A stretch of DNA of 64,000 nt from an uncultured Oscillospiraceae bacterium (GTDB lineage: Bacteria; Bacillota; Clostridia; Oscillospirales; Ruminococcaceae), in NCBI GenBank assembly GCA_910589145.1, contig CAJUSD010000013.1, forward strand, positions 18,559-82,558. The letters run 5' to 3'. How positions within the stretch are numbered: position 1 is the stretch's first letter; every line of letters begins with the position of its first letter. The translations under genes and the position numbers were made by a program. Below are positions 42,995 through 51,297 of the stretch, piece by piece. The notes beneath the pieces are model-generated. The model was given only the letters and a program-made list of their open reading frames with translations, searched no databases and had not been told where the DNA came from.

Positions 42995-43105
42995 ACAAGC
43001 AAAACTCCTTTGTGGGAGAACTGGGTTCCGTTTCCATAAAACATTGTGAGGGAAATCAAGAAGGCTTTTTGGGCTAGCGAATTCTAATTCGCAGACGTAA
43101 CCGCC
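42995..43105 (+). repeat. intergenic repeat R3, copy 2
   Basis: AAAAGCCCGTTTGC, AACATTGTGAGGGAAATCAAG, CTTTTTGGGCTAGCGAATT and TAATTCGCAGACG. It lines up with 20768-20865 (same strand) and with 54945-54885 (opposite strand). The remainder of the gap to 43202 shows nothing further. Confidence 0.7.
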
Positions 43106-43202
43106 CAGTTAAAGCCAAGGTAAAAGCCAGGTTTCCGTCTCTGGGGACATAATAATCTGTTGTCCTCACCAGCATATCACAATTTAAAAGAAAATCATGT
43201 AT

Positions 43203-43239
43203 AAAAAACGCTGGACAAATAAAGTCCAGCGTTTTTTAT
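43203..43239. terminator. bidirectional terminator
   Basis: AAACGCTGGAC / GTCCAGCGTTT with a 7-base loop, A-run before and T-run after. It ends the minus gene at 43245 and anything coming from the plus side. Confidence 0.88.
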
Positions 43240-43244
43240 ACAAA

Positions 43245-43676
43245 TTATTCAGGCTTAACGCCATTTAAAGCTTTCTGTAAATCTGGAGAATCTTTCCAGG
43301 ATAAAATATGCTCCTCTCTCCCGCTGGCAAGGAAAACAAATTCCGTTTTTTCTTTCAACGAAAGACGAACTTCAAAAAAATATTGTTGGTTTTTCTTATA
43401 AGCTGCCTGATATCCAGGCAGACCGTTTATAGAAACTGGTTGAATATCAGATAACAGTCTAATCTCGGAAGGTTCCTGAAAGAGATCAGATAGTTCCTTT
43501 TCCGTACCAAGACATCCTTCCTCAACATTCCATTCCACATAACAGGATTTATCAGGAGTCCAAGCACCCAAACCATATTCATAGACGAAATCTGGTTCTG
43601 TTTCCAGTTGAAACCCATTTGGGATTGTAAAGGAAATCCCGTGTGTATAAAACCTTCCGTTTTGAAAACGTATCAT
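43245..43676 (-). CDS. hypothetical protein, 143 aa
   Basis: No family recognised. Soluble alpha/beta protein with FYTHGISFTIPNGFQLE and INGLPGYQAAYKKNQQYFFEVRLSL, a pattern seen in small PsbP- or DUF1795-like domains, but the match is too weak to name. AAAGGAGATC precedes ATG 43676. It is divergent from an XRE regulator; both share the operator region 43712-43820, so that regulator probably controls it. Confidence 0.6.
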   Translation of the reverse strand: MIRFQNGRFYTHGISFTIPNGFQLETEPDFVYEYGLGAWTPDKSCYVEWNVEEGCLGTEKELSDLFQEPSEIRLLSDIQPVSINGLPGYQAAYKKNQQYFFEVRLSLKEKTEFVFLASGREEHILSWKDSPDLQKALNGVKPE

Positions 43677-43711
43677 TTGTTTGATCTCCTTTATTTTTGT
43701 ATTAAAGAACG

Positions 43712-43820
43712 ATATATTATGTATGCTGTAAGCTTACATAATATATTTTATCAGGTGCTATTTATCAAGTCAAGGAAAATGTAAGCTATAAGAGGACAAA
43801 ATATATTCTTACAGCTTATA
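43712..43820. promoter_or_regulatory. divergent operator region with GTAAGCT repeats
   Basis: A perfect 12-base inverted repeat ATATATTATGTA (43712-43723) / TACATAATATAT (43735-43746) surrounds GTAAGCTTAC (43728-43737). Two further related sites follow: TGTAAGCTATAAG (43780-43792) and its mirror TTACAGCTTATA (43809-43820). The repeats are the likely binding sites of the XRE protein at 43835. Confidence 0.65.
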
Positions 43821-43834
43821 TTCGGAGGCTTGAA

Positions 43835-44170
43835 ATGGATAAAAAACGATTTGGAAGAAAACTTAACACAGCGCGGAAGGATTGTGGGATGACCAGTGAA
43901 CATTTAGCTGAAATCTGTGGATTAAGTCCGGTATATCTTCGACAGATAGAAGCAGGAGGAAGAATGCCAAGTTTGCCTGTCTTTATATCGCTATGTCAAA
44001 AATTAAAAGTATCTCCATCTTATTTATTGTCGGAAGAACTTGAGGATCGTTCTATACGTGAAATGGATTTATTGTATGACCTGTGGGGGCGTGCAACACC
44101 TAAACAGCTTAAAATTATTACTTCGATGGTAAGGTGTGTATTGGAAACTTTCGATAGTTGGGAGGAATAA
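43835..44170 (+). CDS. XRE-type transcription regulator
   Basis: 111 residues. Cro/C1 HTH at residues 6-62 (LNTARKDCGMTSEHLAEICGLSPVYLRQIEAGGRMPS). The remainder (REMDLLYDLWGRATPKQLKIITSMV) is a small helical dimerisation part. CGGAGG precedes ATG 43835. Convergent with another XRE gene 22 bases away; the two proteins have the same length and end with a similar LWxxATPKQ / FWMPLTVKQ segment, so they are paralogues. Confidence 0.87.
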   Translation: MDKKRFGRKLNTARKDCGMTSEHLAEICGLSPVYLRQIEAGGRMPSLPVFISLCQKLKVSPSYLLSEELEDRSIREMDLLYDLWGRATPKQLKIITSMVRCVLETFDSWEE

Positions 44171-44192
44171 AAAAGATAGGGTAACAAATTAT

Positions 44193-44528
44193 TTAATGGG
44201 CTCTTTTGCTATAAAAATGCAATTTTGGATTCATAACTTGCAACATATATAAGACAGCTTCTTTTTGTTTAACTGTTAATGGCATCCAAAAATTTAGCAG
44301 TTCTTTTACTTCTGGGGTAAGCTCTATCATTTCATTTTCAGCAAAAAATTGAGAAAGTGTGATGCCAAAACTTTTACAAATGGCTTCCAGGGTTGTAATA
44401 GATGGCACTGTATTACGTCTGTAAATATTAGCTATTGTAGACTCTGATAATCCACTGTTTTTTGCAAGCCTGTATTCTGACCAGCCAATATCACTCAATA
44501 ATTGGCGTAGTTTACCATTTGTATCCAT
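44193..44528 (-). CDS. XRE-type transcription regulator
   Basis: 111 residues. HTH in LLSDIGWSEYRLAKNSGLSESTIANIYRRNTVPS; C-terminal LTPEVKELLNFWMPLTVKQKEAVLYML. GGTGGTGAT precedes ATG 44528. Such proteins are common in mobile or defence regions of clostridia. Target unknown; the Rpn-family gene starts 340 bases away on the other strand. Confidence 0.85.
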   Translation of the reverse strand: MDTNGKLRQLLSDIGWSEYRLAKNSGLSESTIANIYRRNTVPSITTLEAICKSFGITLSQFFAENEMIELTPEVKELLNFWMPLTVKQKEAVLYMLQVMNPKLHFYSKRAH

Positions 44529-44864
44529 TGTATCACCACCCTTTTGTATTTATTTTACCGTTTCTTTTAATGCTTTTGTAGCGTTTACTTGTAAGGTAAA
44601 TACCGTTATATTTAATAATGGATAGTTTAACTTTTGAATATTTTCTGCTTTACTCTAAGATTACCCTACAGTGAGCACTTTCATATAAATAAAAAACGCC
44701 AAGAAAATCTCCTTGGCGCTTCAATATATGAAATCTTTTAAAGATAAGGCTCCCCTACTCCTAACAGAACCGTCCAGCATGGCCTCCACACAATTTGTTA
44801 TGGAAAGCCTCTTTGAATTGTGGTATACTGATAATAGGAAAAGATAACTGGCATGGGGGAAGAT
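44529..44864. other. intergenic region upstream of the Rpn gene
   Basis: Contains the terminator-like hairpin at 44690-44722 and, at 44740-44800, a minus-strand stretch (GGAGGCCATGCTGGACGG, then TTCTGTTAGGAGTAGGGG) that resembles the non-coding part of a group II intron but is too short to call. The Rpn gene's promoter must also lie here (TATACT at about 44824). Confidence 0.4.
44690..44722 (-). terminator. terminator with no clear gene before it
   Basis: On the minus strand GCGCCAAG-GAGATTTT-CTTGGCG followed by TTTTTTATTT. It points leftward, but there is no minus-strand gene between it and the Rpn gene, which suggests a lost gene or a short RNA. Confidence 0.7.
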
Positions 44865-45773
44865 ATGACAAAGCTAAAATATACATTTAAAAGCGATATC
44901 CTGTTTAAAATGGTATTTGTGAAATACCCTAAACTTCTCAAAGAGTTAGTAGCGGTGATACTCGGTATATCGGTTGAAAGCATTACAGAATTTGTAATTG
45001 ACAATACTGAGATAACTCCTGAAAGTATTGAAAAGAAATTCTGCCGCTTGGATATCAACATGAGGGTAAATCATCAGCGGGTTGACATTGAAATGCAGGT
45101 TGCAAATGAAGGGAACTACCCGGAAAGGGTTATGTTTTATTGGGCAAGGCAGTATTCGGCGGCACTGTCGGCAGGCCAGGATTATTCCGAGCTGCCTTGT
45201 ACAATTATAATCAGTATTATTGATTTCAATTTGTTTCATTGTATGGAATACCATTCATTTTTTCAACTTCTTGAGACAACACGTTATGAACTGCTTTCAG
45301 ATAAAATGGGATTTCACTTTTTTGAACTGCCTAAACTGCCCGCCAATGTAAGTGAAGATGATCCATTGTTGTTATGGATGTCACTGTTTAATGCAGACAC
45401 AGAAGAAGAACTGGAAAAAATTAAGACAATGGGGGTGCCAATAATGAGTGAAGCAATCAACGCCTATCATTCCGTTACAAACTCGCCGGAATACCGAGAG
45501 CTGGAGCGGCTCCGTGAAAAAGCTGAACACGATGAGGCTCAGGCACTGCACCACGCCCGACAGGTTGCCTTGGCTGAAGGTATGGAAAAAGGAATGAGAG
45601 AAGGTATAGAAAAAGGATTAAGAGAAGGTATGGAAAAAGGGATAAGAGAAAATACGATAAAGATAGCTCAAAATCTAATAGAGATGGGTATGTCAAATGC
45701 TCAAATTATAAAGCTGACAGGCTTGAGCCAAGAAGAAGTAAAAAGGCTTCGGACTGCGTTTTATTCGTCGTGA
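44865..45773 (+). CDS. Rpn family recombination-promoting nuclease / PDDEXK transposase-like
   Basis: 302 residues. Residues ~5-190 are the Rpn/PD-(D/E)XK_2 nuclease: KSDILFKMVF, CRLDINMRVNHQRVDIEMQV (catalytic D...ExQ pattern: Asp then GluMetGln), YPERVMFYWARQYSAAL, and the FxxLPKLP-like HFFELPKLP. The tail has a repeat of an eight-residue unit and then NTIKIAQNLIEMGMSNAQIIKLTGLSQEEVKRL, the small C-terminal helical domain. ATG 44865 is chosen since GGGGGA lies before it. In E. coli, Rpn proteins degrade DNA, act against phage, and are held in check by a small protein from an internal start in the same gene. Confidence 0.88.
   Translation: MTKLKYTFKSDILFKMVFVKYPKLLKELVAVILGISVESITEFVIDNTEITPESIEKKFCRLDINMRVNHQRVDIEMQVANEGNYPERVMFYWARQYSAALSAGQDYSELPCTIIISIIDFNLFHCMEYHSFFQLLETTRYELLSDKMGFHFFELPKLPANVSEDDPLLLWMSLFNADTEEELEKIKTMGVPIMSEAINAYHSVTNSPEYRELERLREKAEHDEAQALHHARQVALAEGMEKGMREGIEKGLREGMEKGIRENTIKIAQNLIEMGMSNAQIIKLTGLSQEEVKRLRTAFYSS
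45576..45647 (+). repeat. 24-bp tandem repeat, three units, inside the Rpn gene
   Basis: Units at 45576, 45600 and 45624, each encoding E-G-(M/I)-E-K-G-(M/L/I)-R, with two or a few base differences between units. The repeat keeps the frame, so unit number can change without breaking the gene. Several in-frame ATG codons with GGA/GAAGG just upstream lie inside it. Confidence 0.93.
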
Positions 45774-45848
45774 GCATTGACAGAGGCATTGGAATGAATT
45801 CAAAGTACCGTGGGATGGAACAGATCTGCGAAAAAGCCTAAATTTGAT

Positions 45849-45889
45849 AAAAACCGGTATTCTCTTTCACTAGAGAATACCGGTTTTTC
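45849..45889. terminator. bidirectional terminator
   Basis: AAAACCGGTATTCTCT / AGAGAATACCGGTTTTT with a 7-base loop, between the convergent Rpn and DUF1846 genes. Confidence 0.92.
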
Positions 45890-45892
45890 TGC

Positions 45893-47377
45893 TTAAAGTT
45901 CTGCTGTCGGCGCACTTTCCCGCACCGGCTCGGTGGTGACTTCAATTCCCAGCTTTTTCAAAAGCCGCTGATCCACTTCTGAAAGGATAACCGTTACATG
46001 GGCTTGGCATCCCCTCAAAGACGGAAGCTGTTCTAAGGCACGCCGGGCGTTATAGTCTGCATATGCCGAGCTGGAAAGAGCAATAAGGGTTTCATCAGTA
46101 TGTAGTCTAGGGTTTTTACTGCCCAAATATTTGATCTTTAAATCCTGTATGGGCAGGATAGCCTCTGGAGAGATCAGAGTGACTGGGTCGGGGATTTCCG
46201 CCAAAATTTTCATAGCATTTAATAGAAGTGTGGCACATGCTCCTAAAAGTTCTGTGGTCTTTCCGGTAACAATGCTCCCATCCGGCAGCTCCAAGGAAGC
46301 GGCAGGGCCATTTGTGAGCCTTGCCCGCTCCAAAGCGGCAGGAACTACCACCCTATCCCCCTGGGTTACATGGGCTTGACGCATAATAAGCTCTAAACGA
46401 TAAACTTCAGTCTGGTTCTCCTTTCCCTTTTCCCGATCACAGAGGGCGTGATAATAACGGCGAATGATCTCCTGCCGGGAAGCTTCACAACAAACATCAT
46501 CGTTGGAAATACAATGCCCTGCCATATTAACACCCATATCTGTTGGGGAACGGTAAGGGCTTTCACCATAAATACCTTCAAACATAGCTGAAAGCACCGG
46601 AAAAATCGCCACGTCACGGTTATAATTGACAGTTGAAATCCCATAGGCTTCCAGATGGAAAGGGTCTATCACATTAAGATCGTTTAGATCTGCGGTAGCA
46701 GCTTCATAGGCAATATTTACCGGATGTTTCAGAGGAAGATTCCAAATTGGAAAAGTTTCAAATTTAGCATACCCAGCCTTGGCTCCCCTTTTATTTTCAT
46801 GGTAGAGCTGGGAAAGACAAGTAGCCATTTTACCGCTGCCCGGCCCTGGCGCTGTCACCACCACAAGCGGACGTGAAGTTTCAATATAATCGTTTTTTCC
46901 AAAACCATCCTCACTGAGTATTAAGGATATATTGGAAGGATAACCTTGGATGACATAATGAAAATATACCCGAATCCCCATTTTCTCTAGCTGTTGGCGA
47001 TATAAATCCACCACTTTCTGACCGCTGTACTGGGTAATAACCACGCCGCCAACATACAGCCCTTTTTCCATAAATTGGTCACGCAGGCGCAGTACATCTT
47101 CCTGATAGGAAATCCCCAAATCATCCCGGACCTTATTGCGCTCAATATCTCCTGCACTGATTACAAGGATAATTTCCGCCTGGTCTTTGAGCTCCAGCAG
47201 CATTTTCAATTTGCTGTCCGGTTCAAAGCCTGGAAGTACTCTTGAGGCATGATAATCGTCAAAAAGCTTGCCGCCAAATTCCAGGTAAAGCTTATCGCCA
47301 AACTGGTCAATCCTCTTTTTAATATTTTCAGATTGCAGTTTTCGATATTTTTCACAGTCAAAGCCAATTTTTTTCAT
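45893..47377 (-). CDS. DUF1846 family protein
   Basis: 494 residues, full length for DUF1846. MKKIGFDCEKYRKLQSENIKKRI is the family start, YLEFGGKLFDDYHASRVLPGF, VVTAPGPGSGKMATCLSQLYH (P-loop-like Gly-rich turn), NLPLKHPVNIAYEAATADL and VNMAGHCISNDDVC are typical. The fold has nucleotide-binding character but no reaction is known. ATG 47377 is chosen because GGGTGGG precedes it. Confidence 0.92.
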   Translation of the reverse strand: MKKIGFDCEKYRKLQSENIKKRIDQFGDKLYLEFGGKLFDDYHASRVLPGFEPDSKLKMLLELKDQAEIILVISAGDIERNKVRDDLGISYQEDVLRLRDQFMEKGLYVGGVVITQYSGQKVVDLYRQQLEKMGIRVYFHYVIQGYPSNISLILSEDGFGKNDYIETSRPLVVVTAPGPGSGKMATCLSQLYHENKRGAKAGYAKFETFPIWNLPLKHPVNIAYEAATADLNDLNVIDPFHLEAYGISTVNYNRDVAIFPVLSAMFEGIYGESPYRSPTDMGVNMAGHCISNDDVCCEASRQEIIRRYYHALCDREKGKENQTEVYRLELIMRQAHVTQGDRVVVPAALERARLTNGPAASLELPDGSIVTGKTTELLGACATLLLNAMKILAEIPDPVTLISPEAILPIQDLKIKYLGSKNPRLHTDETLIALSSSAYADYNARRALEQLPSLRGCQAHVTVILSEVDQRLLKKLGIEVTTEPVRESAPTAEL

Positions 47378-47489
47378 CTGTCCCACCCTTTTTCCTCGCT
47401 GACGTTGTTTTTTTACAAATACTCCCCTATTTTACCATGTTCTAATAATAGTGTCACCTGGTTTTTAAAAGATTTTTAAATCAACACAA

Positions 47490-47526
47490 ACAAAACGGCG
47501 AAAATGGAGATGTTCCTTTCCGCCGC
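47490..47526 (-). terminator. terminator after the 111-aa protein gene
   Basis: On the minus strand CGGCGGAAA / TTTCGCCG stem, loop AGGAACATCTCCA, then TTTTGTTTG. Confidence 0.7.
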
Positions 47527-47550
47527 TTTCAAATGATTATTTTACTTTGC

Positions 47551-47886
47551 CTATTTTGCCTCTGAAAACTTAGATACAACTGTATCGTATTCTTTTTTAA
47601 GTTTTTCGGCCAATCCCATTAAATCTCCGAAACGTTTTTCCTTGACTGCAGATAATACTTCCCCGCTGAGCTGGGACAGATCCTTCAGCCCTAAGCCGGA
47701 AGCTGCGCTGTTAAGGGAGCGGGCAGTATCTTCAACCTTTTGATAGTCTTTGTTTTGAATTGCATCTTTCAGGCTGTCAATAATCTTTTCCCCACCGACC
47801 TTCTGGACCAGTTCCGTTAATGCGGAAGGATCCTTTACCAAATCCCCCAGTTTATCCAAAACGCCGCCTAAATTTCCTAAATCCAT
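47551..47886 (-). CDS. hypothetical helical protein, 111 aa
   Basis: No family. Small, almost fully helical and Lys/Glu/Leu-rich (LGGVLDKLGDLVKDPSALTELVQKVGG, then FGDLMGLAEKLKKEYDTVVSKF). No signal peptide. Only a weak ribosome site (GGAAAGGCAGG, far from ATG 47886). Stands alone with its own terminator. Confidence 0.6.
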   Translation of the reverse strand: MDLGNLGGVLDKLGDLVKDPSALTELVQKVGGEKIIDSLKDAIQNKDYQKVEDTARSLNSAASGLGLKDLSQLSGEVLSAVKEKRFGDLMGLAEKLKKEYDTVVSKFSEAK

Positions 47887-48007
47887 TATATGAATCCTGC
47901 CTTTCCAAAATTATTCTTTATACAGTTTAGCGTTCCCTGTCGAAAATGTCAAGAATTGTTTTCTACTTTTTCCGAACTCAATCTGCCACTCATAATACTT
48001 TCTAAAA

Positions 48008-48532
48008 TTATTTCAATTTTTTCGACAGATATAGCGTCAAGTCGTCGTCATTCCGGCAATCGGAATAGGGCCTGCACACCTTATCCCCAAACCATGCGCC
48101 GGACCCATCTGGAATATATCCACGTTTGACATACATCCTTTGGGCAGAACCGTATCCACTGTGCAGCCCAACACCCAGATAGACCATATCCGCATATTTT
48201 CCCGCAATTTTCTCAGCAGTGTCCATCAATCTGCCGCCAATCCCCTTCCGGCGGTATTTTTCCAATACGCCGAAATCTACGATCTCCGGCAATCCCTGGT
48301 TGGCAAATGCGCCCCAGGAAGAATCCGGGTATATGTTGATATACCCGGCCACATTCCCCTGATACTCCGCAGTCAGTGAGACGGACTTCCCTTCTGCCTG
48401 ATGCCGGAGCCGCAGCTCATATTTGCTGATATCAGAGTTCCAGCCTTGGGCAATTTCTTCCTCTGTGATCGTTTTCGCATCCTCTGGCTGCATATCCCTT
48501 ATTAATATTTCATCATCCTGATAATAAATCAT
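48008..48532 (-). CDS. GNAT family N-acetyltransferase
   Basis: 174 residues. ILIRDMQPEDAKTITEEEIAQGW, VSLTAEYQGNVAGYINIYP, LPEIVDFGVLEKYRRKGIGGRLMDTAE (RRKGIGG acetyl-CoA motif), YLGVGLHSGYGSAQRMYVKRGYIPDGSG. Aminoglycoside-type GNATs share VGLHSGYG. ATG 48532 has AAAGGAC before it. It follows another GNAT gene by 14 bases and faces DNA of the preceding unit. Confidence 0.9.
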   Translation of the reverse strand: MIYYQDDEILIRDMQPEDAKTITEEEIAQGWNSDISKYELRLRHQAEGKSVSLTAEYQGNVAGYINIYPDSSWGAFANQGLPEIVDFGVLEKYRRKGIGGRLMDTAEKIAGKYADMVYLGVGLHSGYGSAQRMYVKRGYIPDGSGAWFGDKVCRPYSDCRNDDDLTLYLSKKLK

Positions 48533-48546
48533 ATTTTTTGTCCTTT

Positions 48547-48975
48547 CTATCCCTGCCAAATCATAAGGATTTCATTTTCCCCTGTTTTTTCATCTTTTTT
48601 TGAGGATTGGGACAGAAATCCTTCCCTTAAATAAAATCGGACTGCCCGCTCATTTTTCTGGTAGACTTTCAGTGTCAGATGTCCTTTCAACGGCTTAACA
48701 TAATCCAAAAGCTTCTTTCCAATTCCACGGGAACGCGCTCCACTCTCTACAAAAATGCCCTCAATATATTCGCTGGACATCCCAATAAAACCATTTACTG
48801 CCCCCGAATCATCCTCTTGGAATACATACAGTTCAGCAGCAGGCAGTGCAGCCTCTACCTGTTCAAAATGTTCTTCCCAATATCCCCTTGGAATAAATTC
48901 GTGGGCCTGTATATTGGAACCAAGCCAAATCTGCATGACTCTTGGCAGATCATCCATTTCAAATTTTCTTATCAT
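48547..48975 (-). CDS. GNAT family N-acetyltransferase (YjaB/YiaC-like)
   Basis: 142 residues. IRKFEMDDLPRVMQIWLGSNIQAHEFIP is the YjaB/YiaC-like start; EGIFVESGARSRGIGKKLLDYVK the acetyl-CoA site; LKVYQKNERAVRFYLREGF the last strand with the general-acid Tyr. Lys or amine acetyltransferase; substrate unknown. It begins 12 bases after feoB and may be transcribed with feoAB. Confidence 0.9.
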   Translation of the reverse strand: MIRKFEMDDLPRVMQIWLGSNIQAHEFIPRGYWEEHFEQVEAALPAAELYVFQEDDSGAVNGFIGMSSEYIEGIFVESGARSRGIGKKLLDYVKPLKGHLTLKVYQKNERAVRFYLREGFLSQSSKKDEKTGENEILMIWQG

Positions 48976-48987
48976 AGCAGAGCTCCC

Positions 48988-50991
48988 TTATAAAAACAGT
49001 CTTGCTGCTTGGTATACAATCGCGCCTGCAGCCCAGGCAATCCCTGTCTGGAACACAGCGACAAAGACAGCGTATTTTGCACCGCCCATCTCTCGCTTGA
49101 CAGCAGCCACTGCCGCGACACAGGGTGTATACAATAGAGTAAAGGTCAAAAACGCAACCGCTGCAGCAGGAGGGAACATCCCTGCCAGGGCGTTGGGCAG
49201 CTCCGCTGTAGAAGTCCCTGTCAAAACTGCCAACGTACTGACAACAGCTTCTTTTGCGGAAAAACCGGTGATTAAAGCCGTAGAAGCCCGCCAATCCGCA
49301 AAGCCCAAAGGTGCAAAGACGGGGGAAATCCACTGTCCAAAGGCTGCGAGCATACTATCAGCACTATTTTCCACCACGTTAAACCGCATATCAAAGGTCT
49401 GGAAAAACCAGATGGCAATGGTGGCAACAAAAATAATGGTAAAAGCGCGGGTCAGAAAATCCTTGGCCTTATCCCACAGCAAAAGGGCAACGCTTTTTGG
49501 GCTGGGCAGGCGGTAATTGGGCAGTTCCATAACAAATGGGACTGGTTTTCCCCGAAAAGTTGTTTTTTTCAGCAAAAGCCCGCACAAGACTCCCACAAGC
49601 ATCCCTCCTACATAAAGGCATATCATTACTAGCGCCCGATATTTTGGAAAAAAAGCCATTGTAAAGACTCCATAAATTGGCAGCTTTGCGCTGCAGCTCA
49701 TAAAGGGGGTCAGAAGGATGGTCATTTTCCTGTCCCGTTCGCTGGAAAGGGTTCGGGATGCCATAATTGCAGGAACTGAACAGCCGAAACCAATCAGCAT
49801 AGGCACAAAGCTTCTTCCAGAAAGTCCAATTTTTCTCAACAGCTTATCCATAACAAAAGCAACCCTCGCCATATATCCGCTGTCTTCCAGCAGCGAGAGG
49901 AAGAAAAAGAGGACGACAATGGTTGGAATAAAGGAAAGCACGCTCCCCACTCCCGCAAAAACCCCTTCAATAATCAGGGAATGAACCACTGGATTAATTC
50001 CATAGGCAATCAGGCTCCGGCTTACAATATCAGTCAATCCATCAATCCCCATAGAGAGCAGGTCACTTAAAAATCCGCCGACCACCCCAAACGTCAGCCA
50101 GAAAATCAACATCATAAGCAACAGAAAAACAGGAATCGCCAGATACTTTCCAGTCAGCACTTTATCAATTTTCACACTGCGGGCATGTTCCCTGCTTTCG
50201 CGGCAGGCAACCACACAGTCTGCACAAAGCTTTTCGATAAATACATACCGCATATCTGCCATGGCTGCTTTTCTGTCAAGGGCAGCTTCCCGTTCCATCT
50301 CTACAACGGTATGTTCCAACATATCTTTTTCATTGTCAGAAAGTCCTAGGGATTCCAGCATGGGCTCGTCCCCTTCTACCAGGCGGGTTGCCACAAACCG
50401 GGAGGGAATCCCTAATCGTTCAGCATGGTCTTCCACCAGATGGGCCACTGAATGGATTGCCCTATGTACTGCACCGGAGCAGAAGTCCATCCGTTTAGGA
50501 GTGCGGCGTTCTCTCGCGACATGCAGGGCAGTTGAAATTAATTCTGAAACCCCTTCATTTTTGCTGGCAGAAATGGGCACCACAGGAACTCCAAGTTCTT
50601 CCGACAGGGCTTTCAGCTTAATTGTTCCGCCGTTTGCGCGCACTTCATCCATCATATTTAAGGCAATAACCATGGGAATGTTCAGCTCAATTAACTGCAT
50701 ACTCAGGTAAAGATTGCGCTGGATATTGGTAGCGTCAATTATGTTGATAATTCCATCTGGATGATGCTTTAAAAGAAAATCCCGTGTTACAATCTCCTCG
50801 CTGGTATAGGGAGAAAGGGAGTAAATTCCCGGCAGATCTACTACTGAATCCTGATCGCTGGAGCGAATTACGCCTTCTTTCCGTTCCACAGTTACGCCGG
50901 GAAAGTTTCCAACGTGCTGGTTGGAGCCAGTGAGCTGGTTAAATAAGGTCGTCTTTCCACAATTTTGATTGCCTGCTAACGCGAAAATCAT
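48988..50991 (-). CDS. feoB: ferrous iron transporter FeoB
   Basis: 667 residues. N-terminal G protein: ALAGNQNCGKTTLFNQLTG (P-loop), GNFPGVTVERKEG (switch I), DLPGIYSL (DxxG), ALNMMDEVR (NMxD specificity). The membrane core contains VPMLIGFGCSVPAIMASRTL and CSAKLPIYGVF, the two Cys/gate segments, and a shortened second gate VSTLAVLTGTS. GTP-gated uptake of Fe2+. AAGGAA precedes ATG 50991. feoA ends 7 bases upstream. No feoC seen. Confidence 0.97.
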   Translation of the reverse strand: MIFALAGNQNCGKTTLFNQLTGSNQHVGNFPGVTVERKEGVIRSSDQDSVVDLPGIYSLSPYTSEEIVTRDFLLKHHPDGIINIIDATNIQRNLYLSMQLIELNIPMVIALNMMDEVRANGGTIKLKALSEELGVPVVPISASKNEGVSELISTALHVARERRTPKRMDFCSGAVHRAIHSVAHLVEDHAERLGIPSRFVATRLVEGDEPMLESLGLSDNEKDMLEHTVVEMEREAALDRKAAMADMRYVFIEKLCADCVVACRESREHARSVKIDKVLTGKYLAIPVFLLLMMLIFWLTFGVVGGFLSDLLSMGIDGLTDIVSRSLIAYGINPVVHSLIIEGVFAGVGSVLSFIPTIVVLFFFLSLLEDSGYMARVAFVMDKLLRKIGLSGRSFVPMLIGFGCSVPAIMASRTLSSERDRKMTILLTPFMSCSAKLPIYGVFTMAFFPKYRALVMICLYVGGMLVGVLCGLLLKKTTFRGKPVPFVMELPNYRLPSPKSVALLLWDKAKDFLTRAFTIIFVATIAIWFFQTFDMRFNVVENSADSMLAAFGQWISPVFAPLGFADWRASTALITGFSAKEAVVSTLAVLTGTSTAELPNALAGMFPPAAAVAFLTFTLLYTPCVAAVAAVKREMGGAKYAVFVAVFQTGIAWAAGAIVYQAARLFL

Positions 50992-50998
50992 ACTTGTT

Positions 50999-51244
50999 TC
51001 ATTCCTTTCCCGCAGCGGCTTCTTCCGCTTCTACAACAATTTCCCTCGCATCGTCTAGGCGCAAGGTTAATTCATATCCCCGCAGGGTCAGCTCAATAGG
51101 GTCTCCCATTGGTGCAACTTTCTGGATTACAACCCTTGTTCTGGGAGTCAGCCCCATATCCAGCAGTCGTCCCCGCAAAGCACCTTCTCCTCTTACAAAT
51201 GTTATTTTTGCCGGTTTTCCAATCGGTAATTGGTCTAATGTCAT
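50999..51244 (-). CDS. feoA: FeoA, SH3-like partner of FeoB
   Basis: 81 residues. LDQLPIGKPAKITFVRGEGALRGRLLDMGLTPRTRVVIQKVAPMGDPIEL is the complete FeoA domain, ending LRLDDAREIVVEA. It regulates FeoB on the inner membrane. First gene of feoAB, behind a strong promoter and an iron-type palindrome. RBS AAGGGTGGAAGGG before ATG 51244. Confidence 0.96.
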   Translation of the reverse strand: MTLDQLPIGKPAKITFVRGEGALRGRLLDMGLTPRTRVVIQKVAPMGDPIELTLRGYELTLRLDDAREIVVEAEEAAAGKE

Positions 51245-51297
51245 ACCCTTCCACCCTTCTCCTGTGTATTAATACATTTAAACTGCTTCTATAAATT

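Noticed and set aside
44740..44850. Possible group II intron remnant on the minus strand
   Set aside because: Only a short stretch resembles intron RNA; there is no reverse transcriptase frame and no domain V hairpin that I can identify.
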